Positions 6,487 through 12,239 of a stretch of 12,239 bases of DNA are shown piece by piece. Made by a program: the position numbers and the translations under genes. The stretch spans positions 1-12,239 of the forward strand of contig JBPCPI010000121.1 of assembly GCA_050999295.1 (NCBI GenBank), written 5' to 3'. The notes below the pieces were generated by a model. It ran no database searches, was not told where the DNA came from, and was given only the letters and a program-made list of their open reading frames with translations. Numbering within the stretch: the first letter of the stretch is position 1; each line of letters starts with the position of its first letter. The DNA is from JACCQS01 sp050999295. Lineage in GTDB: Bacteria > Actinomycetota > Actinomycetes > Mycobacteriales > Geodermatophilaceae.

Positions 6487-6511
6487 GGTCAGGTCAGCTC
6501 AGGTCAGGTCA
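6487..6511. repeat. Five tandem pentamers (GGTCA) across a stop codon
   Basis: Five consecutive 5-bp units read GGTCA, GGTCA, GCTCA, GGTCA, GGTCA. The last unit contains the stop codon (6509-6511, minus strand) of the metallohydrolase gene, so changes in unit number would mainly alter the sequence just after the stop. It may be a minor slippage site; no function is evident. Confidence 0.6.
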
Positions 6512-7051
6512 ACCGATGCGTACGCCGCGATCCCACATGGTCGTCTGGAGCAGGAAGCCGGCCTCCTCGCCGATGACGTGGCGTGCCAATGCAATCAGCC
6601 GCTCGGTGAACTCCCGGCCGTGCGGTTCCTCGTCGTCGGCGGACGCCAGGTGATGGGACAACTCGTGCAGGATCACCAGTTCGCGCAGCGCCCAGGCTCG
6701 GTTGCCGGCGTGGAGAGGTACGGCGAGGGTCGCGGTGAGGCGTTGGTAGTCCGCCTGGTGCTGGCCGCGCCGTTCACGTACGGCAACGGGTACGGCAGCG
6801 CGCGGCCAACTTTGGCGCACCGTGGGCAGCGCGAGGACAGCATCGACATAGGCCTGCACCGCGGCGAGTGTGGCGAAGTGCCGTTCGACGGGCAGGGTCA
6901 GGCGCGATCCGGCGACCTCGATCACCGGGAAGTCCGCGGATCGGTCGAAGATCCGGTGCACCAGATTCTCCGCGTCGTACACCTTGGCCCGCTGACGATC
7001 CCGCGTCCCCGGGGCGGCTAGTGCGTCCGGCCCCTCGGAGGGATCACGCAC
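6509..7051 (-). CDS. Putative zinc metallohydrolase, TIGR04338-like
   Basis: A 180-residue soluble protein without signal peptide. The zinc-metallopeptidase motif HELSHH (residues 129-134: His129, Glu130, His133) is followed by EEPHGREFTERL, where His144 in a PHGxxF context is a likely third zinc ligand, as in SprT-like proteins. The conserved N-terminal block RDRQRAKVYDAENLVHRIF (17-35) matches my recollection of the actinobacterial TIGR04338 family of putative metallohydrolases. The start is a GTG (7049-7051) with only a weak GTGAG upstream; the conserved block begins about 16 residues later. It lies 55 bases downstream of the DUF2786 gene on the same strand, so the two are probably cotranscribed. 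The substrate is unknown; a peptidase or DNA-protein-crosslink role is speculation from the SprT-like motif. Confidence 0.88.
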   Translation of the reverse strand: MRDPSEGPDALAAPGTRDRQRAKVYDAENLVHRIFDRSADFPVIEVAGSRLTLPVERHFATLAAVQAYVDAVLALPTVRQSWPRAAVPVAVRERRGQHQADYQRLTATLAVPLHAGNRAWALRELVILHELSHHLASADDEEPHGREFTERLIALARHVIGEEAGFLLQTTMWDRGVRIG

Positions 7052-7106
7052 AGTCGCTCACGCCGCAACTCACGAATCACCGCTCACGCGCCACCGCTTG
7101 CTGTCG

Positions 7107-7946
7107 TCATGCACCGATCCGGCGTTGCTCCCCGCCGATCTCCTTCTCCCCGCCGAGCCTGGCCGTCCGCCCGGCCTTGTCGCCGGCTCGCTGGGAGAGT
7201 TCGGAGTAGCCGGCGTTTGAACTCGTCGCCCGCCAGGAGCCGCGGGCCGTCGACGTGGCCCTGTAATGGTCGGCCAGTTCGACCTCGCGGGCCCGCAAAA
7301 CGAGCTCGACCCCGGTTCCCCGGTCGTCGGCGACGGCTTGCTCCTGGGCGGACTTCTTCGCCGCGGCCAGGCGCTTGCCGATCCGTACCGCGAAGGCGAG
7401 CTGGAAATTGATCCGTGCGGTGCTCGGATGGACCGGGCGCTCCTCCTCCACGTAGTCGTAGCGCATGCCTCTGACCCAGCGGCTGTACCGCCCGCTGCCC
7501 TCGACCCGGACCTGGCGGGCGACGAGTTCCTCGGCGTACCGGCCGGACTTGATGTAGGCATCCGAGGCCCGCACCATCTGCACTACCAGGGAGGCATATA
7601 GGGCTTGCGCGGCGTCGATGTCCGTGTCGAACCCGTACGTGAAGACCCGGCTGGAATTCGAGGCGATGTCGCAGGTGAGGTTGTTGGCTTGGCCGATCTC
7701 GAGGAAGAGCTGGACGTAGGTCTTCAGCCCACGCTTGCCGGGTTCGCCGATCGAGACTGCCCGCTGCGTTGGCGTCGCACGCTTCTCGGACTGGGCGACG
7801 TGCGCGCGGGCGACGGCCAGATCGACCGAGGCCAGGGTGGCCAGCCGCTGGGCCACCTGCAGGAAAGCGTCCGCTTCGTGCTCGTTGTCGGTCGACTCTG
7901 CCTTGCGCAGTAGCGCGGCGATCTTGCCCAGGTACTTCTCGCTCAT
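7107..7946 (-). CDS. DUF2786 domain-containing protein
   Basis: A protein of about 279 residues. The N-terminal block KYLGKIAALLRKAEST, then NEHEADAFLQVAQRLATLAS and VDLAVARAH (about residues 4-49), is the helical DUF2786 domain. The middle region (GLKTYVQLFLEIGQANNLTC and VFTYGFDTDIDAAQALYASL) matches the usual continuation of these proteins. The C-terminal 80 residues are charged and low in complexity (a Lys/Ala-rich helix, then Arg/Gly-rich sequence) and may be disordered or DNA-binding. I chose the ATG at 7946 because the family begins MSEKYLGKI; ATGs at 7955 and 7976 are in frame but add non-conserved residues. It is the first gene of a likely two-gene operon with the metallohydrolase. 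The molecular function of DUF2786 proteins is unknown to me. Confidence 0.88.
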   Translation of the reverse strand: MSEKYLGKIAALLRKAESTDNEHEADAFLQVAQRLATLASVDLAVARAHVAQSEKRATPTQRAVSIGEPGKRGLKTYVQLFLEIGQANNLTCDIASNSSRVFTYGFDTDIDAAQALYASLVVQMVRASDAYIKSGRYAEELVARQVRVEGSGRYSRWVRGMRYDYVEEERPVHPSTARINFQLAFAVRIGKRLAAAKKSAQEQAVADDRGTGVELVLRAREVELADHYRATSTARGSWRATSSNAGYSELSQRAGDKAGRTARLGGEKEIGGEQRRIGA

Positions 7947-8002
7947 GGTCCCCATTCTGCGGATCGACGCCGACAAATCCGCGTCCCCCCACCACCCTCC
8001 CA

Positions 8003-8074
8003 GTTGATCATCGGAATATCGGGGTTTGTTCGGCCGAATCCGAAGAGAAACCCCCGAGTTCTCCGATGATCAAC
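8003..8074. repeat. 72-bp palindromic repeat, copy B
   Basis: The arms GTTGATCATCGGA (8003-8015) and TCCGATGATCAAC (8062-8074) are perfect over 13 bp. Inner stems are GGGGTTT (8021-8027) with AAACCCC (8048-8054), and TTCGG (8029-8033) with CCGAA (8040-8044). It sits between divergent genes, so it cannot terminate either of them. CCCA precedes it, as in copy A; the right flank is cut short next to the 35-bp element that begins at 8078. Confidence 0.85.
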
Positions 8075-8077
8075 TTC

Positions 8078-8112
8078 TCTGAGGCATTTTCGTGACCTTT
8101 ACGCGCATAACG
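8078..8112. repeat. Truncated copy of the 58-bp palindromic repeat
   Basis: The stretch CGTGACCTTTACGCGCATAACG (8091-8112, 22 bp) matches the reverse complement of one arm of the element at 9212-9269 with two changes, and the preceding bases from 8078 match at most positions. The other arm, about 23 bp, is missing. The break falls three bases after the end of the 72-bp copy B. Confidence 0.7.
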
Positions 8113-8146
8113 TCGGAGTTTGGCCGGCGGCGGGGATCATCGTGGG

Positions 8147-9202
8147 ATGACGACGGCTCCGCCCCAGAACGCGCGTTCGCGTAGGTCGGTGCCCGGAATA
8201 TTTCGGCGGGCGGGACGGCGCACGAATCTAGCTTTGATCGTTTCCCTGCTCGGATCGTTCGTCAGCGGATGGCTGGCCTTCGGGATCGGTACGCCGGTGC
8301 CTGCGGCGATCACGACGGTTACCCACGGTGTATTCGGGCTGATGCTGGTCGTCCTGATCCCGTGGAAGAACGCCGTCGTCGCCCGGGCCCCCGGCAAGGC
8401 AATTGCCAGCCGCACTCTGCTCGGGGTCATCGTGTTGTGCGTCGTCGCCGGAGTGGTTGCGGTCCTGGGCGGCTTCCGGACGTACGCCGGACTGACCCCG
8501 ATGCAGGTCCACGTCGGCGCCGCGCTGATCGCCGTACCGCTGATCGGCTGGCACGTGGTGCGTCACCGTCGACGGCAGGGCGCGCGGCGAACCGACCTGT
8601 CCCGCCGACATCTCCTGCAGACCGCGGGACTTGCGGCGGGCGCGGGTGCTGCTTATCTCGTGGTCGAGGGAGTCGGGCTGGTCACCGGCTCCGGGTCCGA
8701 GAACCGGCGCGAGACCGGCTCGCACGAACTCGAACCCGCCCAGATCCCGGTCACCATCTGGCTCTTCGACGACGTACCGGTGCTCGACCGCGACAAGCAC
8801 GAGGTGGTCGTAGACGGGCGTTCGTACCCGTCGACGGCGCTGAGTCAGCGGCCCGATTCGGTCGAATTCGCGGCGACCCTGGACTGTACGAACGGCTGGT
8901 ACGCCGAGGCGACCTGGCGCGGCGTACGGCTGGACAAGGTACTCGACCCTGCCCGGGTTCGTGCCGCCCGCAGCATCCGGATCACCAGTACGACCGGGTA
9001 CGTCAGGACCTTCCCCACCCTCGATGTCGGCGCGCTCTGGCTTGCCACCGAACTCAATGGGATGCCGCTCACACCGGGGCACGGTGCACCGGTACGGCTG
9101 GTCGCCCCCGGTCGGCGGGGTTTCTGGTGGGTCAAATGGGTGGCCTCGGTCGAACTGAGCGAGGACTCTTGGTGGTGGCAATTCCCCTTCCCGACCCAGT
9201 GA
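8147..9202 (+). CDS. Membrane-anchored molybdopterin oxidoreductase (sulfite-oxidase fold)
   Basis: A 351-residue protein. The N-terminal 140 residues hold four hydrophobic segments (about 28-45, 55-72, 91-110, 119-137). SRRHLLQTAGLAAGAGAAYL (152-171), a twin-arginine-like motif with a fifth hydrophobic helix, suggests that the C-terminal domain is exported by Tat and stays anchored. Residues 195-351 are the oxidoreductase molybdopterin-binding domain: Cys247 in LDCTNGWYAEATWRGVRL is the expected molybdenum ligand, and GHGAPVRLVAPGRRGFWWVK is the conserved cofactor-binding stretch. His60, His122 and His135 lie within membrane segments and could bind heme b, giving electron transfer to or from quinones. 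The ATG at 8147 has no good ribosome binding site; an in-frame TTG at 8120 is less likely. The substrate is unknown; sulfite, sulfoxide or other N/S-oxides are possible. Confidence 0.92.
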   Translation: MTTAPPQNARSRRSVPGIFRRAGRRTNLALIVSLLGSFVSGWLAFGIGTPVPAAITTVTHGVFGLMLVVLIPWKNAVVARAPGKAIASRTLLGVIVLCVVAGVVAVLGGFRTYAGLTPMQVHVGAALIAVPLIGWHVVRHRRRQGARRTDLSRRHLLQTAGLAAGAGAAYLVVEGVGLVTGSGSENRRETGSHELEPAQIPVTIWLFDDVPVLDRDKHEVVVDGRSYPSTALSQRPDSVEFAATLDCTNGWYAEATWRGVRLDKVLDPARVRAARSIRITSTTGYVRTFPTLDVGALWLATELNGMPLTPGHGAPVRLVAPGRRGFWWVKWVASVELSEDSWWWQFPFPTQ

Positions 9203-9211
9203 CCCCCTGCA

Positions 9212-9269
9212 CGTTATGCGCATAACGGTCACGAAACCACCTCCGATTTCGACCGTTATGCGCATAACG
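9212..9269. repeat. 58-bp palindromic repeat, copy D
   Basis: CGTTATGCGCATAACG, itself a 16-bp palindrome, occurs at 9212-9227 and again at 9254-9269. The two form a 19-bp perfect inverted repeat together with GGTC and GACC. The loop includes CGAAA (9232-9236) facing TTTCG (9247-9251). It lies nine bases past the oxidoreductase stop and 61 bases before the monooxygenase ATG, so it could be a terminator, an operator or a dispersed repeat. Confidence 0.85.
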
Positions 9270-9330
9270 GCGAGGTGGGGAGCGCGCCAAGATAGGTGCG
9301 CGGGGCTCAGTGAATTGCGATAGTGATGCG

Positions 9331-11166
9331 ATGACCGAGACCCTCGAACGACCCGCCGCTGAGTCGGAGGCCCAAGCATCTGACGGCCCGGCCGGTCGCG
9401 TGCATGCCTGGCTCTCCGATTTCGAGACCGCGCTCAGCGCCGGTGATGCGGAGACCGCCGCGTCGATGTTCGATCAGGACAGCTACTGGCGCGACCTGGT
9501 CGCCTTCACCTGGAACATCAGGACTGTCGAAGGGCCCGAGGGCGTACGAGACATGCTCGCGGCCACCCTGGCCCACGTAGGGCCGCACGGCTTCGTGGCT
9601 GCTGAGGAGCCGACCGGTACGCCGGAGTTGACCGAGGCCTGGATCGAGTTTGAGACCGCGGTCGGACGGGGCCGAGGCCACCTACGGCTTAAGGGCGACA
9701 AGGCGTGGACGCTGCTGACCACCTTGGACGAACTCAAGGGCTACGAGGAACCGCACAGCGATCGCCGGCCGATGGGCGCCGAACACGGGGCTGACAAGAA
9801 CCGCCAGACCTGGCTCGAGAAGCGCGAGAAGGAGGCCGCCGAACTCGGCCACACCACGCAGCCGTACGTGGTCATCGTCGGCGGCGGACAGGGCGGGATC
9901 GCGTTGGGCGCCAGGCTGCGTCAGCTCGACGTACCCACGATCATCATCGAGCGCAATGAACGCCCCGGCGACTCCTGGCGCAAGCGGTACAAGTCGCTCT
10001 GCCTGCACGACCCGGTCTGGTACGACCACCTGCCCTACATCGACTTCCCGCCCAACTGGCCGGTCTTCTCGCCGAAGGACAAGATCGGCGACTGGCTGGA
10101 GATGTACACCAAGGTCATGGAGCTCACCTACTGGAGTTCCACCGAGTGCAAGAGCGCGAAATACGACGAGGACGTTGGCGAGTGGATCGTCGTCGTTGAA
10201 CGTGACGGCGCTGACATCACGTTGCGCCCAAGACAATTGGTGATGGCCACCGGGATGTCGGGCAAGCCGAATGTGCCGTCGATCCCAGGGATGGAGGACT
10301 TCACCGGCGACCAGCACCACTCCTCGCAGCACTCCGGACCGGATGCCTACGCCGGCAAGAAGACTGTCGTCATCGGCTCTAACAACTCCGCCCACGACAT
10401 CTGCGCCGCGCTATGGGAGGCGGGCGCGGACGTCACGATGGTGCAGCGGTCCTCCACGCACATCGTCCGGTCGGACTCACTGATGGATCTGGGGCTGGGT
10501 GACCTCTACTCCGAGCGCGCGGTCGCCTCCGGCATGACGACGAACAAGGCCGACATGACCTTCGCCTCCCTGCCGTACCGGATCCTGCACGAGTTCCAGA
10601 TCCCGGTGTACAACGCGATCCGCGAACGCGACGCCGACTTCTACCAGCGTCTGGAGGCGGCCGGTTTCCAGCTTGACTACGGCGATGACGAGTCCGGGTT
10701 GTTCATGAAGTACCTGCGCCGCGGGTCGGGTTACTACATCGACGTCGGCGCCTCGGAGCTGGTCGCGAACGGCGACATCAAGCTCGCGTCCGGGACCGTC
10801 GAGAGGCTGACCGCCGACTCCGTCGTACTGACCGACGGAACCGAGTTACCGGCCGATCTCGTCGTCTACGCCACCGGGTACGGCTCGATGAACGGCTGGG
10901 CCGCGGATCTGATCTCCCAAGATATCGCCGACAAAGTGGGCAAGGTCTGGGGACTGGGGTCGGACACGAGGAAGGACCCCGGGCCGTGGGAGGGCGAACA
11001 GCGCAACATGTGGAAGCCCACCCAGCAGGAGGCGCTGTGGTTCCACGGCGGGAACCTGCATCAGTCGCGGCACTACTCGCAGTATCTCGCCCTGCAGCTC
11101 AAGGCTCGCCAGGTCGGGATCCCGACGCCGGTGTACGGGCTGCAGGAGGTGCACCACCTCAGCTGA
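9331..11166 (+). CDS. FAD-dependent monooxygenase with N-terminal NTF2-like domain
   Basis: A 611-residue cytoplasmic flavoprotein. Residues 25-135 look like an NTF2/SnoaL-like domain (VHAWLSDFETALSAGDAETA, then FDQDSYWRDLVAFTW). Residues 175-611 are a flavin-containing monooxygenase of the YUCCA/FMO or Baeyer-Villiger-related group. The FAD dinucleotide fold is VIVGGGQGGIALGARLRQLD (181-200), the NADPH fold is VVIGSNNSAHDICAALWEAG (346-365), and the ATG motifs LVMATGMSG and VVYATGYG are present. Both nucleotide folds are intact, so NADPH- and O2-dependent oxygenation is likely; the substrate cannot be read from sequence. I chose the ATG at 9331; the in-frame GTG at 9310 adds seven residues. 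No Shine-Dalgarno site is visible, and GATAGT six bases before the ATG could be the -10 box of a leaderless transcript. Two-domain forms of about 600 residues are known in actinobacteria. Confidence 0.93.
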   Translation: MTETLERPAAESEAQASDGPAGRVHAWLSDFETALSAGDAETAASMFDQDSYWRDLVAFTWNIRTVEGPEGVRDMLAATLAHVGPHGFVAAEEPTGTPELTEAWIEFETAVGRGRGHLRLKGDKAWTLLTTLDELKGYEEPHSDRRPMGAEHGADKNRQTWLEKREKEAAELGHTTQPYVVIVGGGQGGIALGARLRQLDVPTIIIERNERPGDSWRKRYKSLCLHDPVWYDHLPYIDFPPNWPVFSPKDKIGDWLEMYTKVMELTYWSSTECKSAKYDEDVGEWIVVVERDGADITLRPRQLVMATGMSGKPNVPSIPGMEDFTGDQHHSSQHSGPDAYAGKKTVVIGSNNSAHDICAALWEAGADVTMVQRSSTHIVRSDSLMDLGLGDLYSERAVASGMTTNKADMTFASLPYRILHEFQIPVYNAIRERDADFYQRLEAAGFQLDYGDDESGLFMKYLRRGSGYYIDVGASELVANGDIKLASGTVERLTADSVVLTDGTELPADLVVYATGYGSMNGWAADLISQDIADKVGKVWGLGSDTRKDPGPWEGEQRNMWKPTQQEALWFHGGNLHQSRHYSQYLALQLKARQVGIPTPVYGLQEVHHLS

Positions 11167-11192
11167 CCAGCAGCCTGATCCTCTCCGGCGTT

Positions 11193-11264
11193 GTTGATCA
11201 TCGGAAACTTGCGGCCTTTCTGGCGGCTTCGGGGCGATAACCCCCGACAATTCCGATGATCAAC
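11193..11264. repeat. 72-bp palindromic repeat, copy C
   Basis: The arms GTTGATCATCGGAA (11193-11206) and TTCCGATGATCAAC (11251-11264) are perfect over 14 bp. The inner part differs from copies A and B but keeps AACCCCCGA (11239-11247), which here pairs with CGGGG (11230-11234). The right flank TCGGGCGG matches copy A's TTGGGCGG. It lies 26 bases past the monooxygenase stop and directly before a DUF952 remnant. Confidence 0.85.
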
Positions 11265-11271
11265 TCGGGCG

Positions 11272-11490
11272 GTGCATCTCCCGGCCAATCATCTGTACGT
11301 CGGGCGCAGCGACCTGGTGGTCTTGCAGATTGATCCGGCGCAGCTGTCCGTACCGGTCAAGTGGGAGCCGGGTGTCGATGATGATCCGGCCGGGCCATGG
11401 TTCCCGCACATCTACGGGGAGATCAATCTCGACGCAGTCGTCGCCGTACATCCTTTCGTCCCGAACAACAGCGGCGGATTCACCCCGGTC
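11272..11490 (+). pseudogene. DUF952 domain remnant, N-terminus missing
   Basis: From the GTG at 11272 the frame reads HLPANHLYVGRSDLVVLQID, then PAQLSVPVKWEPG and FPHIYGEINLDAVVAVHPF. This is the second half of a DUF952 domain (small proteins of about 110 residues and unknown function): the LYxGRxDLVVLxID strand and the FPHxYGxIxxDAV motif. The first 45 or so residues, normally with an IxHI strand and an FIHC motif, are absent, because the sequence upstream is palindromic repeat copy C and then the monooxygenase stop. No in-frame stop follows near the domain end; the frame runs antisense into the ligase gene. I therefore read it as a truncated, probably non-functional gene. Positions 11491-11558 hold nothing recognisable. 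Confidence 0.65.
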
Positions 11491-11558
11491 CAGCCCGAGC
11501 TCGCCCCCCCGCCTGAGGGTGCGCGGCGGGGCCGACTTCCCGCCCGGCCCCAGCTGGA

Positions 11559-11616
11559 CGTTATGCGCATAAACGTGCGGAAATCGGCTCCGAATCGGGT
11601 GGTTATGCGCATAACG
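11559..11616. repeat. 58-bp palindromic repeat, copy E
   Basis: CGTTATGCGCATAA (11559-11572) and TTATGCGCATAACG (11603-11616) form the arms; with flanking GGA and TCC the perfect inverted repeat reaches 17 bp. The span is exactly that of the copy at 9212, and the centre shares CTCCGA at the same offset. It lies 23 bases past the stop of the minus-strand ligase gene. Confidence 0.85.
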
Positions 11617-11639
11617 TCCGGGATCTGGGGGCCGCGAAC

Positions 11640-12239
11640 TCAGCGCAGGAGGTCGGGGAGCGGGTTGTGCTCGGTCGTCCATTTGTGCACCCGTACGGCC
11701 TTGCCGATCTCGATCCGCGGCAGTTGGCCCACCCCGACCACGCGGACCGCGCAGCTGACGCCCAACCTCTGCTTCAACGCACCAGAGATGGCCACGCCCA
11801 GCCCGTCCCCGGCCTCGCTGTCCAGCCCATCGGTTGCCGGTTCGGCCAGCACGAGCACCGAGGGCATCTCGGCGCGCTGGTCGAGCACGATCGCGTACGC
11901 CGTTCCGATGCTCTCGTTGCCGAGCAGAACCGCCTCGATCTCGGACGGATAGACGTTGACTCCGCGGATGACGATCATGTCGTCGCGACGGCCGAGGATC
12001 CGCGACATCCGCACCAGTGTCCGGTCGGTCCCGTCCGGCTCGCGGTAGAGCGCGGCGAGATCGCCAGTCCGGTAGCGCAGGACCGGAAGCGCCTCCTTGG
12101 TCAGGGTCGTGAAGATCAACTCGCCGACCTCGCCGTCGGCCACCTCGCGGCCGCTGTCCGGATCGATGCACTCGACGTAGAAGTGGTCCTCGTTCACGTA
12201 CAGCTTGTGCTCGGATTCGGCGGTCTCGAACGCGACTCC
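11640..12239 (-). CDS. paaK: Phenylacetate-CoA ligase family protein, C-terminal part
   Basis: The last 199 residues of an AMP-forming acyl-CoA ligase of the PaaK type; the N-terminal part (about 230 residues in a typical 430-residue enzyme) lies beyond the right edge. Visible motifs are KLYVNEDHFYVECIDPDSG, GELIFTTLTKEALPVLRYRT followed by GDL (end of the adenylation core), and GRRDDMIVIRGVNVYPSEIE at the hinge to the small C-terminal domain. Near the end, LPRIEIGKAVRV holds the conserved lysine region. The enzyme activates an aromatic acid with ATP and CoA; phenylacetate is the family's name substrate, but specificity cannot be judged from this part. The cysteine-rich CxCGRT segment of many PaaK proteins is GTDRTLVRM here. 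The stop is at 11640-11642. No neighbouring paa genes are in the window. Confidence 0.9.
   Translation of the reverse strand, partial: GVAFETAESEHKLYVNEDHFYVECIDPDSGREVADGEVGELIFTTLTKEALPVLRYRTGDLAALYREPDGTDRTLVRMSRILGRRDDMIVIRGVNVYPSEIEAVLLGNESIGTAYAIVLDQRAEMPSVLVLAEPATDGLDSEAGDGLGVAISGALKQRLGVSCAVRVVGVGQLPRIEIGKAVRVHKWTTEHNPLPDLLR

Noticed and set aside
8228..9379. Minus-strand 383-codon frame opposite the molybdopterin oxidoreductase
   Set aside because: Arg/Asp/His-rich shadow sequence without domain signs; the plus strand has the expected Cys247 motif.
6389..11616. The palindromic repeats as a CRISPR array
   Set aside because: The copies are kilobases apart, separated by genes, with no regular spacers and no cas genes.
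11272..11952. Reading the plus frame as one 226-residue gene
   Set aside because: Only the first 70 or so codons resemble DUF952; the rest crosses a palindromic repeat and lies antisense to the ligase gene.

Overview
The window is GC-rich and gene-dense. It has frequent GTG starts, few Shine-Dalgarno sites, a DUF222/HNH gene end, a TIGR04338-type metallohydrolase and a DUF2786 gene. This points to an actinobacterium; the many GTAC/CGTACG words resemble Propionibacteriales such as Kribbella or Nocardioides, but that is an inference from composition. No rRNA, tRNA, CRISPR array, transposase or phage gene was seen.

Left part (1-2137). The end of a DUF222/13E12-type HNH endonuclease is followed by a gap with a possible alpha/beta-hydrolase remnant, a dodecin gene with a hairpin terminator, and a conserved hypothetical gene. 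A convergent vapBC toxin-antitoxin pair follows. Its antitoxin appears to be read from a leaderless start behind two 8-bp direct repeats that overlap the -10 box.

Centre (2138-6370). An ADP-ribosylglycohydrolase fused to a CX5R phosphatase domain (minus strand) lies head to head with a NERD-domain superfamily I helicase gene. The helicase gene is broken by an in-frame TAG where TGG is expected and by a one-base deletion near 5164. A CPBP-family membrane protease follows. Together with vapBC these could be an eroded defence-type neighbourhood, but that is a hypothesis.

Right part (6371-12239). A minus-strand pair encodes a DUF2786 protein and a zinc metallohydrolase. Opposite them is a membrane-anchored molybdopterin oxidoreductase (sulfite-oxidase fold), then a two-domain FAD-dependent monooxygenase. 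A DUF952 gene remnant comes next, and the C-terminal third of a phenylacetate-CoA ligase-type enzyme runs off the right edge.

The most unusual content is intergenic. One palindromic element occurs three times with exactly the same 72-bp span. A second occurs twice at exactly 58 bp, plus a 35-bp truncated copy that directly abuts one of the 72-bp copies. Two further long hairpins lie between genes. These look like small dispersed palindromic repeats rather than simple terminators, because one sits between divergent genes. No new multi-gene system could be demonstrated; the palindromes and the ADP-ribosylhydrolase/phosphatase fusion beside a decayed NERD helicase are the best candidates for a closer look.
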